From Ophioderma brevispina (Eukaryota; Echinodermata; Ophiuroidea; Amphilepidida; Ophiodermatidae): DNA of 64,000 nucleotides. How positions within the stretch are numbered: the stretch's first letter is position 1; every line of letters starts with the position of its first letter. Below are positions 11,560 to 23,131 of the stretch, one piece after another. The stretch spans positions 62,001-126,000 of the forward strand of contig JAMKCH010049012.1 of assembly GCA_023653785.1 (NCBI GenBank), written 5' to 3'. Both the position numbers and the translations under genes were made by a program. The notes beneath the pieces are model-generated. The model had not been told where the DNA came from. It searched no databases and saw only the letters and a program-made list of their open reading frames with translations.

Positions 11560-12185
11560 TCATACCTATGAATCTCTGAAGTTCTTCCTGGTACGAGGTG
11601 TGGGGACGTCTCAATTGCTTCAACTTTAGACTTGACAGGCTTTGAACCTTGCGTTGACCCTACTACATGGCCAAATAAGTGAACATTGGATGGCAAAAAA
11701 CTCACTCTGGGAAAAAAGGACTGTCAGTTTGTTTTCTGACAAACTTCTGAAACAGCGATGGAGCTGCCAATGTTTGTTCCACGAATGACTGTACACAAAT
11801 CAAATCATGAAACATACGCTTCACAGCCTTCTATGTCAAGCCCAAAATATATGATTTACCATTCTTTGGAAGGTTTGCCGGTTGCGTTTTCATACCGAAC
11901 GGCATAACACAATACTGAAAAAGCCCATCCGGTGTGCAAAATGCCGAAATTTCTTGTGCACGATAGTAAGGGGAAACCTGCCAATACCCCTTTAAAAAGA
12001 TCAAACTTGCTGACGTACTTTGAATTGCCAATTTTGTAATGCATCATCAATGCACAGACGAGAATTGGAAAAGAATCAGTCTTTGAACATTGATGTACCC
12101 TTCTGAAATCTGTCACAAATCTAAGGGAACAATCAGGTTTTGGAACCAAAATAACATGGGAATCCATCACGTTTGCTTGCTTCAA
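11560..12185 (-). pseudogene. Reverse transcriptase domain of Gypsy pol
   Basis: Recognisable blocks on the minus strand are VILVPKPDCSLRFVTDFRRV, KTDSFPI, KYVSKFDLFKG (motif A with the first catalytic Asp), EISAFCTPDGLFQYCVMPFGM (frame change inside the block) and a damaged Y-V-x-D-D region near 11795-11810. Their order and spacing fit a Ty3/Gypsy RT. Several indels shift the frame between blocks, and the YxDD box is disrupted as sequenced. Confidence 0.88.
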
Positions 12186-12899
12186 TTATTGATTGCCAAC
12201 ATGTACCTATCTCTTTGTTGAGAGTTCTTCTTCATAGGATTTACTCTGTAAGGCGTGCTGTTTTATTGGGGCACAATCACCCACATCAACATCATGATAA
12301 GCCGCAGTGGTTCTACGAGGGACATCAGGAAAATATCCCCAAACTCATGAATCAACTGCCTGATTTAACACTGTTGATTTTCTGAAAAGAATGGCCTGTT
12401 TTGTTCCAAACTTTCGAGCCATCTGAATTTTGCAATTGATTGGATAGTCATGCTGCTTGTCATCATTGTTTGCATCTTTACAAATTCAGATTCATGATTT
12501 TCATCTGTGCACTTTTATCAGCAAGACTTACAGAGCCCACTGGTTTTGCACTGCCATATCCTTTATCCACATACTCTTTCCAACATATTTACTTGGCACA
12601 ATTGCCTACTCTTACGCCTATCTGGCGTTTGACTATGTAGTTCCACTCATTTAACTTTACTCTACTGTATAGGGCCATGTATCTGGCCGGCAGTGGATGT
12701 CCAGGGATGGGAAACAAGACTAACACTTGTCTCCTGGCCTAAAGATCCTATCTTGGCATCTTGATCATCCACTTCTTCATTGTGGATCTCGAAACTGCTT
12801 AAAAATTCTCCTGGCAATTTAATGTGCCATATGAGCCTATACTAAATTTGGAAACATAGTTCAAAAGGTTGGTGTCAGTTTCATCCTTCAGCCATTTCT

Positions 12900-13400
12900 C
12901 CTTTGGGAGTTTCAAGGACCGCGAAATGTACGCCCAAAAACTACTCAAAGGGACTGAATCCTAGGCGTCCTGAACTGACTTACCTTGCAGCAAACAATAA
13001 CAAGTGAAATCCCTCATCCCAGTCCTTCACAAATTCCAAACAGGAAGTCCTAATCATATTCTCTAGAGTTTGGTGGAATCTTTCTAAAGCTCCTTGGGAC
13101 TCAGCTAGGTAAGCACTTGACAGATACTGTTCTATCCCTCACTCATACATCACTTGTGAAATCGGCAAGATGTAAAATTTGACCCTGATCTGACTGAATT
13201 GACTAAGGTAGGCCTACAAGAGAAAAACGGTCAAAAGACTGCACTGACGGGTTTAGCCTTAATATTCCTTAAGGGTATGGATTCAGGAAACCGGGTACAG
13301 CACAATGATAAGTCAGTAGGTACTGATTACCCGACGTAGTCCTAGGGAGAGGTCGTACACAGTCAACTATGCCCTACTAAATGGCTCTCAGAATGCCGGT
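12900..13400 (-). pseudogene. Integrase catalytic core (DDE-type)
   Basis: Downstream of the zinc-binding domain, the minus strand gives IVDCVRPLPRTTSGNQYLLT (about 13390-13330), containing the first catalytic Asp. Further on come GLPQSIQSDQG-like (13190-13160) and F-x-R-T-x-R-G-P segments (near 12920). These are hallmarks of Gypsy integrase cores. Multiple frameshifts interrupt the domain. It lies upstream of RT on the element strand. Confidence 0.75.
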
Positions 13401-13700
13401 ATCGGTTTCAGAGGACGGCGGGATTTTCTGAATTAGGCTTGCCACAACTTGACAGTATGACAAGATTACAGTATTGCAGAAACATCTTTCGAAGGGTAGG
13501 CACCAAAAGTGGTTCAAAATCCTTATCTTTTGTGTTTTTTTTTCCGATAATGGTCTTCTTGACTCCTAATTGTCCTGCCATAGGACTATCAGGCAATGCG
13601 GATGACTTCCTGCTGATACACCTTTGGGACAACTACCTGATGAACAAATTTCCACTCATCATTTGCCGGAGCATCACGTGGCCTCCATTTCTCATCAGAA
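13401..13700 (-). pseudogene. Integrase N-terminal zinc-binding (HHCC) domain
   Basis: The minus strand encodes DSPMAGQLGVKKTI followed by LLVPTLRKMFLQYCNLV and GKPNSENPAVL. This corresponds to the H...H...C-x-x-C domain preceding Gypsy integrase cores (xxAGHxGxxKT, WPxxRxDVxxxC, GKPNxxxPxAPL). The second His is a Gln here, and the second half is frameshifted. Confidence 0.8.
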
Positions 13701-14079
13701 CACCATTGTGTTTGTAAAAACACAAAGGAACGTCTAAGACTCATGCAGGGTTACTGCCTTTGATAAGATTGCTTGAGTGCAGATCATTCCCTGTTCAAGA
13801 ACTAACTTGTTATGAATCAGGGATAATCATCATTCACTATGGCAATTGACTCAGGGCCTAACTCTGTTTCGGAGAACATGTCTCCCCTGAAGAGGGAAGT
13901 GGACCGGTCATCTAAGTTTTTTTTGGTCAGGAAGTGTCCTATAATCTAAATTAGGGAAAAGGTCTTCTCTCCTATCACATTTGCTTCAAGCGACTTTCCT
14001 AGCCATTCATAGTAACTGAACAGGTGGATAAAACTGAACTATTCCTTTCATCACTATCTATTTCTGTGCAGGGATTGTG

Positions 14080-14340
14080 GGTAACAATTGGTTCGGATGT
14101 ACTTTCCCGCATGCCAAATCATTCCTAATATACATTGAAACACCTTTGACTGAAGTTCAGGCATCTCCAACTATGAATGTACCTGAGACCAAATCAGCAC
14201 TTCAAATTCACTTGTGAAGAGGGACACTAAAAACAATCCATACCTATCCCTTGGATCAAAGCATTCTCACTGGGCAATAACTTCACTAAAGGGCAATGAC
14301 CCCTCCAAAATTAATGACTGGTCACAACATGTAATCACGC
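14080..14340 (-). pseudogene. Retropepsin (aspartic protease) remnant
   Basis: Minus-strand segments CDQSLILEGSLPFSEV and, further on, GVSMYIRNDLACGKV resemble the protease region of SCAN-type Gypsy elements, where an active-site D-T-G-A is followed by x-S-L-I-L-x-x-x-L-P-F-S and later by x-L-G-N-D-L-A-G-x-K-V. The active-site triplet itself is degraded (C-D-Q), so the assignment rests on flanking motifs and on position between gag and integrase. Confidence 0.6.
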
Positions 14341-14534
14341 ATGTCTTTATAGGTTTTGGAATAACTTTGTCACCAACAAGCGACACTGAACCCTCCAAAA
14401 CCAAATGGTCAAAAGTCTCCTTACTTTCTCAGACTCAACATCTTCTGTTTTAATAGCATGGGAAAACTAACCTGTGGATCTAATGGGAAAAAGCACAACT
14501 GTGGAGCAGACTTTGCTTCATGGCCATCTGCTTT

Positions 14535-15923
14535 CCCATCAACTTCCAACAGCTTGCCATAACATGACCTGAATTCCTTGAATATGCAAGTTTCATCTGA
14601 CTTAAAACCATTCCCTGACTTTGGTTTGGCACCTAGAAATAGGACCCTTATTCCCCGACTGGATGGAACATGACTGACGTCCCTCTTAATAGTACAATGA
14701 CTTTGGAATGATCTACTTTGGGAAGGCATTTGAATTAAAAACTCTTGTAATTCTGACGTGACTTATTAGGCCCACCCGTACTATTGCGGAACTCAACTAT
14801 GTGTGAGGGCGTAATCATCTCCTATTGTTGCTGCCTTTTTACAAATCTTTGATATCGCGTTCATCCAATGAGTTTTTTATGTCGGCATGAATGCACTGTT
14901 TTGAATTGCTCAAGTAAAAACAACTGCCTAAGTTGATTGAAGTCTTTTTTCACTTCCTTGGAAGTGAGACACCTATCCAACATTGTTCCTGAACTCTAGC
15001 AAACTCAACATGATTTGATATGCAAAGTTTTCGCACTCCGAAAGTTTTGCCTTACGCCTAGGGCACTAACTCAAGCCTTTAAGAATAGGACTGCTTTACA
15101 CTTCATAATCACTGCAATGATCAATTGATGGGGACGAGTAGATCTCTCTAGCTTTCCCATTAAACACAGTCCTAAGCACTGTCTGTCCACTGCTCTTTAG
15201 GCCACTTCATACTTCGGCATCTTCTCGAAGTGCAAAAAAAATACTTGTCACTTTTTCTCCGCTAAATGTCTGAACTAATTTGATATTCCTGTTGGCATCA
15301 AACCTGAATGTGAGGAGGAACCTGATGTGCCCTTTTCCTAACTTTTCTTGTTCTAATTTTTGTTTTGGGTTCAATTTCTTCTTTTTTCTCCAACTCATTC
15401 ATTTCCTCCATTTGCTAAAACCTATCTTCTTTTTCCTTTTGTTCCAATTTTTAATCTGTCATCTTTTCTTTTGTTCCCATTTGTATTTTGGCATCTAGTT
15501 CCTGCTGTTTTTAGAGAGTGCTTTTCATACAAATTTTATTCTCTAAGTTTAATTTTGTCTTGCCTTTCCTTTTCTCCATTGCTTAACCTACTTGTCTTTC
15601 TTTTTCTTCCTTTGCTAACTTTTGGCTGTTCGAAGGCAATTTGTCCTTTTTCTATTTGCATTTGCATTTCCACTGTTTCATTTTCAACGCCAACTATCTT
15701 ACACATCCTGAATTGTCCACGAAGTGTTCCAAAAATCCCTCTTCTAGCAAATCTTCCACAGATGGGTTGTATCAACTGATTTTTAATAATGAACTGTTTC
15801 CCTCAGGGAATGCCTAACTTCCATCCCATAATTCTTGGCCAAATCCATTAATCCGGGCTTTTTGAGCACATCAAACTTCTCCCACGTTACATCTTTAATA
15901 AACTCCCCTGCGTTAAACGCCAT
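14535..15923 (-). pseudogene. gag remnant of the Gmr1-like element
   Basis: The best start is an ATG at 15923-15921 giving MAFNAGEFIKDVTWEKFDVL, a typical N-terminus of this gag type. A charged coiled-coil stretch follows (about 15775-15380), then FDANRNIKLVQTFSGEKV and FFALREDAEV (about 15302-15207). Near 14590-14540, SGHVMASCWKL is the second half of a CCHC zinc knuckle. The reading frame is broken repeatedly by small indels. The plus-strand ORF over 15360-15779 is an antisense shadow of the coiled coil. Confidence 0.8.
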
Positions 15924-16037
15924 CGTGTTTTGAACACTTATGTCACAAATAACAATATATAGCAACGATATCAAAGTTAAACAGCCCAATCAAACTTTGT
16001 TATCAATTTTAACTGTTATTTTTTTTTAACATTGTAT

Positions 16038-16056
16038 TTCCCGGGCGTACCCCCAA
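16038..16056 (-). other. Primer-binding site, diverged tRNA-Pro type
   Basis: On the minus strand TGGGGGTACGCCCGGGAA follows the 5' LTR end by about 5 bases. It keeps the outer parts of the proline primer-binding site (TGGGGG and CCGGGA) with changes in the middle. Confidence 0.7.
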
Positions 16057-16060
16057 TTTT

Positions 16061-17214
16061 TGTTTACGGTCACCTTGACCAAGGCCAAAACCCACCCTCA
16101 AACTACGGATTCAAACTCTGAATAACTAGACAATAATAATGTAACTTGATTACAAATTTTAAAACAAAGTATTTATTTTATTGTGTGTTTTAAAATCATC
16201 TCAGTTCAAGACATCGACTAGGTATCACTACTCACATATTACTCTATACCTAAAGTTGTTAAGTAATGAACTACTAAACTTACTACCTGGTGTGGTGCCC
16301 GCGACCCCGCGGGCTGCAGCGAGATTACATTTAAGATGCCGAACTTGCGAAGAGTCCTGGCGAATATTCGAGCGCAAAACTCCAATTTTCCAATAGTGGG
16401 ACGTGTCCTTGGACGACTGTCCTTACTGACGAACACCAGCTCTCCTAATGACTCCCGAAACTCGGAGGTCGACTAAATATAAGTCAAAGTGCTGTAGCTT
16501 GTTTATCCTGGATAACTCAAAGGCCACGAAATACGGAACCGAAGACGGCTACACACTCGGACGAAACTGCTGGATCTGAGACTACTAGACCAATGTCCAC
16601 TATATGGGAGATTAGAAAACAACTGTGATTACTGTCACTGTCAACTTAGAAACTCTGCTAATAACGTGGAGCACGATGTTATGATACTCTGCTAATAACT
16701 TAGAGTAAAGATGTTATGAAACTCTGACTCATCTTCTCTCACCAAGAGTTTATATATCCTCTCAAACAATACTAAAGGATCTGGTCTCTCTATTTAGTCA
16801 TGTGCTAAACTAGTCATTCATCCTAAAGGTCTGGAAATGCCATGTACTGTCTAGATTTAGGATCTCATATCAGCTACTCACGGACTGTGTAATTATACAG
16901 CCGTGCGCCACCTATCTTCCATCAGTAACCTGGTTCTGGTCAGGTCTCCTGGACTTGAGTTAACCGTCCAGAACCTCTCACCTTGTTCTAATGAACTCGC
17001 TAAGGTTCTAGACGCTTCTCTGCTCCGGTTTTATGTTTTCTTCTGAGATCTTCTGGTTCATTCTATTTGCTGTTCAGACACACACCAGTTATGCCCACAA
17101 ACATGTTTTTATTTTAATATCATATTACTAAGACTAATTTATAATATTTATTGCTATTTATAATTAATTCCACTCCAATTGAAATAATCACTGCAAATTC
17201 TTGGGGCTGTCACA
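16061..17214 (-). repeat. 5' LTR of the Gmr1-like element
   Basis: About 1154 bp, starting TGTTTACGGTCACC and ending TGTCACA on the plus strand. Its length is within a base or two of the 3' LTR and it is co-linear with it. Note the internal doublet at 16650-16720 (CTCTGCTAATAAC repeats), also seen at 10300-10340. Confidence 0.9.
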
Positions 17215-17218
17215 ATAC
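17215..17218. repeat. Target-site duplication ATAC (right)
   Basis: ATAC immediately after the LTR terminus TGTCACA, matching 9710-9713. Confidence 0.8.
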
Positions 17219-17399
17219 AATGGCTTCAAAACAGGCTGCATGCTCATAGCTCTTACTAGTATCTTTCTTTTGAGCAAGGAATTCTGCCCCCCTCTAAAAA
17301 TGGCGTGATCACTCATTGCTACCCAAAAAAGGGTCGTGATCTTATGTTAAAATTAATACCGTATTTCTCTCTTGACAACTGACTATAAATTTATTATGA

Positions 17400-18600
17400 A
17401 ATAATGCTCAACATCAAACTAAAATGATATCTATATGAAGACCCAAAATGGTTTTATGAATACGTAGTATTGGTTTGATCTGATGCAGGCTCATATAAAG
17501 GGTATTCCGCGTTCATGGTTTTGTTAGATCTTTAAAAGGACTTTGACGGTGTTGAGCATACTTTTTTTTTATGTCTTAGTCCGTTTCAATTTAGGTAATA
17601 CTTTTTATTCAGTGGTTCAAAACATTTTAGTTTCCTCAGAGACCTATCGACATGCCACCTGCAATTTCAAAGACTGCCCTATGTTGTCTGTCTTGTTGTG
17701 CCATTGAACTTTGGCATGCGCAGTCACTGATAAAATTAAGGGTTTGGCAACTTTTGAAAAGGAAATTATAGTTGTTGCAATGATACAATATTTTTCCTAC
17801 ATTGGAAATTTGGGTAATCTTTCGAAGCGCTTTTCAATACACTTGATCAATGTGCTTCGTTATTGCTTTATCAATTGAATGATTAACCTTCATAATCTGA
17901 GGCTTCGCATTTGGCAGGGGTGACTTTTTCATACATTTTGGAAGAAATGCGGGTCCGACTGAAAATTGAGATTAAACACTTTGGAAGCTTTTGGAGATTC
18001 TTATCTTGTTTACAATGCTCTTTTTTGATGACCACCATTTATTCGCAAACTTTCATGCAAATTGAGAATATACCCTTAACTGTTGAGAAGTAAAAATGTA
18101 TCGCTTTGGGGTAAAGTTGCTGTGATTCAGTCGTTGTTTGTGCCGGGCAACCTTTTTATTTTTTCTGTTGTTCTGTCCTGGTAACATTTCCAAATCATTT
18201 GTCAAGAAGTAAAGGGTCTTTTTTATAAAACTATTTGCAATGGTGCAATGGCAAGTTTGTAAGCGGGATGTCCATTTGCAATGAGTATAAATGGTGGTGG
18301 TCTTCAAGATTGATCACTTCTGGTTCTCTTTTTTTTGCGCGGGGCTCTTTAAAACATTCATGGATAAACAGGTGATTGACCACCGACGTACTCGCATTTT
18401 TAGAATCCCTTGATTTTGTTTTTTGGTATATGTTTCATCCGGATGGAATCCAGATTTCTGTTTTCTATATCCCATTTGTCAATTAAGTGAAGCATTAAAA
18501 ACTGTACATATTTTTACATAAACAAACCCTATCGATATTTTATTTTTTATTCGGTAAAAATTTTCAGCTGAACAAAAAGTTTATTCCTATTAACCGATTT
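17400..18600 (+). mobile_element. Old LINE reverse transcriptase relic
   Basis: At about 17517-17560 the plus strand reads V-L-L-D-L-stop-K-D-F-D-G-V-E-H, matching the LINE RT motif A consensus (FLDLxKAFDTVxH). The following ~200 bp (17580-17760) contains RFNLGNT-like, ETY and later weak segments, in the order of the L1/L2-type palm domain. No YADD box is legible and stops are frequent. Clade cannot be assigned. The downstream limit is a guess; only 17480-17760 is well supported. Confidence 0.5.
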
Positions 18601-19644
18601 GGGATGAAAAAATATTTATTTTGTAACTAGTTTTGTCCCAAACCTCTGAAATCTATTGTTATTAGAATTTACTAACTCACATTGCTCTAAAAGAAAAAAC
18701 AATGCACTTCCTTTGATGCACTTCGTACCAACAATTGATATTCAGATAGTGTGTTTAATAAATTTCTTACTTTCTGGTTCCCTCCGTTGTTGCCGAAAAG
18801 TTCCAACATATGCCTATTCAATTCCTGAGGAATCGTCCACCTGTTGAAGTGTTAAAATAATTGATTGTTGATATTTTTTGAAGAATCTGACTGGAAATTG
18901 GTTCATAATAGTAACTTCAAATGTATACCAATCAAACCCCAGTCAAGATCTGTATTTTAAAGCTTTTCCCACGGGTCATTTGCACAAACACTTCCGTCAC
19001 AAGATCGGAAAGGTTGTTGACCCCAACTGTTGACTTCTGTAATGATGACCAGAATACATTGTTACCCTTAATTCTTGGAATGTCCCATTAAAATCTCCAC
19101 TGGAAGTGTTTTATATTAATACTACTACTAAGGAGTTCTTGTTGCGTTTTTCTAAGTTTGCGAAATATTGATATGAAACAAAAACGACACCTCCAATCCA
19201 TTACACTTTGTATTGTTTTCTCCCCCCTTTTTATGCACTAAATTTTATATTTACAAGTGCAGATTTCCATCAAAAATAACCCCAGTTTCGTCACCTTTTC
19301 AATTTGCCTCAAATTAAAACAAAAATTTAATATAAAATTTCTAAAGTAAGAAAACAAGCAGCATTTCAAGGTGACTATGGCTATTGACCTGGAAGCCTCA
19401 CTGATGCTTTGATGATTGTCCTTGTGTTAACATTTTTTTTATAATTCCATGGCGACATCAATATGATGTGACTAGGTGTCGTTTTGTTTGGAAAGGGGTT
19501 TGTTTTTAGTCTTTGTTTCTTCTTCGTCCTGTTTTTTCGATTTTTTTTTGATAAATAAAACATATACAAAGAAAATAATTCAAAGCACACACAACAAATA
19601 ATTCCAAAGATGCAGATGTTCTTATAAATTTGCATCCAATGTGA
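18601..19644. other. No recognisable gene
   Basis: AT-rich sequence with short frames only (18656-18847 plus, 19381-19650 minus). None resembles a known domain. Confidence 0.55.
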
Positions 19645-20475
19645 ATCCATGGACAGGTCGCAAAACCGACTACTGTATTCAAAGAGTAAAACTCTGCGAA
19701 TACTAAACCGACGGAAATGATCTTCGTATTAATTAAATCTAAGAAAAATTAACTTCTGTTGATCACACATGTTGAGATATATGCCACTTTAAGATTGAAA
19801 TGGCGAGTAAAAATTCAGGATCCCGTTTTCTCTTGACTCACTCTATGTGTTTTATGTTCGTTTTGGGGATGATTTCTAAAATGGCATTTTTGATCTTCTG
19901 ACACATTTTGTCTGTTAAAGACAAATGGTAATTATCGCCATATTTCATTTTAGCAATGAATAAAAATTAAGAATGCCAATCCCAAGATTCTATCTGAATC
20001 CAAATATTTCAGTTTTTAAGCACTTGTGAAGATTTTTGGTGTTAATTTTAAAATAAAATTTCACTTTTTTTTTTTTGCCCCAAATTAGGTAAGGATTTTG
20101 CGTCCTTTTCAAGCTTAACAAAAATCCTAAGTGATATATGTTTATTTGGCTAAATAGAGTGCAATTCTCCCTTTCATTTGATACAAAATCATGATCCTGG
20201 GATGTAAAATAACGTGTTTTATGACGACACATGATTTTGAGGTGATTTCTTCAAACACATGACTGAAATAGTAAAAAATTTCAATTTTTCACCCACAACC
20301 GGCGGCTGCTGCATGCAAGACTTCATTTCTGGATTTTTTCAGCGGAAAATTTTGGATAAGAATAATCTCTCAACCTTCTGACCTCAGACGGGGCAATAAA
20401 ACTTTGCTAGCTGAGGGTGGGTCTACTAAGAACCCTGCCGAACTATATCTCCTTTACACCGGCTCAATACACCTT
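19645..20475 (-). mobile_element. Truncated copy C of the 2 kb palindrome-array repeat
   Basis: The reverse complement of 19645-20425 matches the first ~730 bp of copies A and B: the start CCCTCAGCTAG..., TATTGCCCCGTCTGAGGTCAGAAGG, TTGTGGGTGAAAAATT and CGGTTTTGCGACCTGTCC. It stops before the palindrome array. The outer flank (20425-20475) also resembles sequence left of copy B, so the family may extend beyond the start I assigned. Confidence 0.65.
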
Positions 20476-22609
20476 TCACTTGTCAAGAGACAAGACACAT
20501 ATTCCCAAACAATACTTAATCATGATTTGTACTCTAGGGTCAGTAAACATGAATAGAATAATGGGAAAAAGATTAATTCCTTACGCTATAATCATTTTAC
20601 ATTCAGCTGTAAGTATAGATTTGATGTTGACCTACTGAGATTATTGTCCCAAAAATTCCAGAAGTTTGGTCCCAGGAATTTCTTCACAGCGCAATCGGAA
20701 TATATTAGGTATTTTATGTATTCGGGACTGTTTACTGGCAATTTGCCAAAAAGGTGTTTGTAATTGGTTTGTACCATGAACCCTGCAAGTTCAAGCGTAA
20801 TAGGTATCAAATAATTAAAGAAACTGAACTTTGTGACATCAATACTGACTATTTAAGAATCGTCCTAACAGCTCATTTTTGTAAGTAGGTTTTATTGCTA
20901 CTACTACCATCTTAAGATATCATGAATTATACATAAGGTAATACTAATTACACTTAAGCGACATAATTAGTCCAGGTACAAGTGTCAAGTTTGGAGAGTA
21001 TTTATACAAACATTTACTAGAAATACTTTGATGAATGTGATTTTTCCTGTAAGATGTTTATTTCAATACGTACGTCAATGATTCATTATCAGATGTAATT
21101 AAAATATTAATTAATGACTAAGTGCCTCGGGGGGGGGGGTTCCTAGGACCCAAGATCTTGTATTTCGCGTTTTTTTTGCTACTTTTCCCGTGAATAAGTG
21201 GACCGGTATTTTTTGTAATTGACAGGACATTTGGATACGCATCTTTGACACCAAAATGATTAAAATACGCCCAGCCGTTAACTAATTAGATAATTAAGTT
21301 GGGTCCCAAGGAACCCCCTTAGGACCCCCAAAAAAATTGGGGGGGGGGAGTGCGATTTTGAAAAAATAATTTTAACCAACCTTGTTAACCACAAATACTT
21401 TTCTGCTGAGATATGCACATATACATGTAAACTAAATCATAAATATCAAAAGAAAAGATAGTTAAACCCTTTATATGCTAGCATTTAAATTTGATCGCAA
21501 TTGAGTTAGTGCAGTCCCTTTACAACCTATGGGAAATATTGACCGTAGTTACTGACCCCCCCATAAACAAATGAAATTCTTCAAATTGGGCCTATTCCTG
21601 TGACGTCATTAAATACCGGTCAATAGATCATTACTACACGCACGCACAACTGGTTTCGGAAATCATTTCGTTAGGTCTTTCATCTTCAACCAAAATGAGT
21701 GGCCGCCGGGCACAAGCCTGAGTCCAAATATCAGAGAAATCTAGTCGCAATATTGTATGATTTTTGACCCAACAAATTGCACAGAACATTTTGGTGTTAA
21801 GTATAGTCCAAAAATAAATTATAAAAGTACTACCAAAATCAACCTAGTGGAGACATGTAGAAATAAGGGGGCAACGTGTAGGGCAGGGTACAAAATTAGA
21901 ATTGGGGGGTTCCTATTGAATTTAAATGATGTCCAATTATTGGCTACTCCTAATATGTTTAAAAGGTATAGTTTGCCTAGTCTACGCTTAATAGTTTTAG
22001 TACAATAGTCTCATCACAGTTTCACGGTCATCCTGGGGTAATTCATGGAAAGGGTCCGATTTTGATCGGACTGGTTGTAAACTGTTAAATTTGTCCCACT
22101 AGATAGTAAATGTAGATAGATTCTTTGTTTGAACTTTTTATATAAGAATTACAGAGCTATTACTATGACCTCCCATAGACCCTTTAGCCCCAGTCACATT
22201 TTGGCATCCAATGATGCAACGACATAGTAAGATTGTGCAACCATTATATTTTCGAGTTCTGTACCATTAGACGAACAATTTGACCAATTTATAACGAACG
22301 GATGATACTGAAAATTTGCCCCCATTGTGACCTTGGAACCTTTTTGACTCATAATTGAACTACCACCTGCAGATAGGGCAAACTATAGCTTTTTTAATCT
22401 GAACACGTTGGCATACTTTTCGACGCTTTGTGATACTTTTTATATTTTTGGACCCTGTATATAAACCTTACCCACTTAAAAATATATGTTCCACTCCTTT
22501 GATTTTAGTAGACTTTTGATATGTTGTATTTAAACGGTATTCTCGATACAATTATATTGGAATTGATTATGTTGCCAATTAGGGTTGGGTTAAGGCAGCA
22601 TTCATTATT
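20476..22609. other. No recognisable gene; G-run-rich patch
   Basis: No frame of note. The patch at 21129-21350 has a run of ten or more G, two GG(A/T)CCCAAG(G/A) motifs and a G-run preceded by CCCCC, giving some G-quadruplex potential. Otherwise AT-rich sequence without visible repeats. Confidence 0.55.
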
Positions 22610-23131
22610 TTGACTGGCCTAATCAGAATTGGGATATTCATCGTCGGGAAATATCCGGATAGCACAGAGAGAGACAGACGCCCCCCCCCCCCACCCCCCC
22701 CCCAGGGTTCTTTCACGGTGAGGAAATACTACGGCGAGGAAAACGACGAAGGTGATACCGAGGCTCTACCGGGGATACCGTGGGGTGTGATACACCGGAG
22801 CTTCCGTAGTTTTTTTGTTTTTCATATGAACGGTCAACCCGTCATAGAGGAAGAAGACAGAAGAAATATAAGGGGTGACATTGTTGAAAATAAAGAAAAC
22901 CATGGCTCGGGGGGGGAAGCGAATATTGACATTGTCTTACGGATAATAGCGAGCCGCGTCTCAGCTATGGCATGGCATGGCATGCATCGCATATACAAAG
23001 CCTCCAACATATCATGCAGCAGTTTTCCGGCTGAGCATCGTTCTTTATTTCCCCAGCTTTTCTATCATTTCTTATATATGAATTTGCTAGGTCTAACATG
23101 TGTGCCAATCAATTATAAAAAACGTGCGTGA
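22610..23131 (+). CDS. Unrecognised 173-codon open frame
   Basis: The longest plus-strand frame in this part of the window, with no obvious transposon similarity. It starts at 22610 and passes through a poly-C tract (22680-22703), which gives a proline run at residues 25-31. Acidic and glutamate-rich segments follow, then a repeat-like GGCATGGCATGGCATG stretch. I see no signal peptide, domain or splice context that makes it convincing, and a chance frame in sequence with a C homopolymer is quite possible. Confidence 0.15.
   Translation: MTGLIRIGIFIVGKYPDSTERDRRPPPPPPPQGSFTVRKYYGEENDEGDTEALPGIPWGVIHRSFRSFFVFHMNGQPVIEEEDRRNIRGDIVENKENHGSGGEANIDIVLRIIASRVSAMAWHGMHRIYKASNISCSSFPAEHRSLFPQLFYHFLYMNLLGLTCVPINYKKRA

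Larger units (their letters stand above)
9714..17214 (-). mobile_element. Complete Gmr1-like Ty3/Gypsy LTR retrotransposon
   Basis: Two direct repeats (9714-10866 and 16061-17214) bound a 5.2 kb interior and are flanked by the same 4 bp, ATAC, on both sides. The interior on the minus strand has, 5' to 3', a tRNA-Pro-like primer-binding site, gag with coiled coil and zinc knuckle, aspartic protease, integrase, reverse transcriptase, RNase H and a polypurine tract. Integrase lies before reverse transcriptase and RNase H abuts the polypurine tract. This is the Ty1/copia-like order described for Gmr1 elements of deuterostomes, although the RT and RNase H sequences are Gypsy-like. All domains are recognisable but split over frames by small indels, so no full ORF survives as sequenced. 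Confidence 0.9.

Noticed and set aside
15360..15779. 139-codon hydrophobic plus-strand ORF that looks like a membrane protein
   Set aside because: It is the complement of the lysine/glutamate coiled coil of gag on the minus strand; hydrophobicity is a codon shadow.
22610..23131. Host gene at the 173-codon frame
   Set aside because: Frame depends on a C homopolymer and short repeats; no domain or splice support. Kept only as a low-confidence feature.
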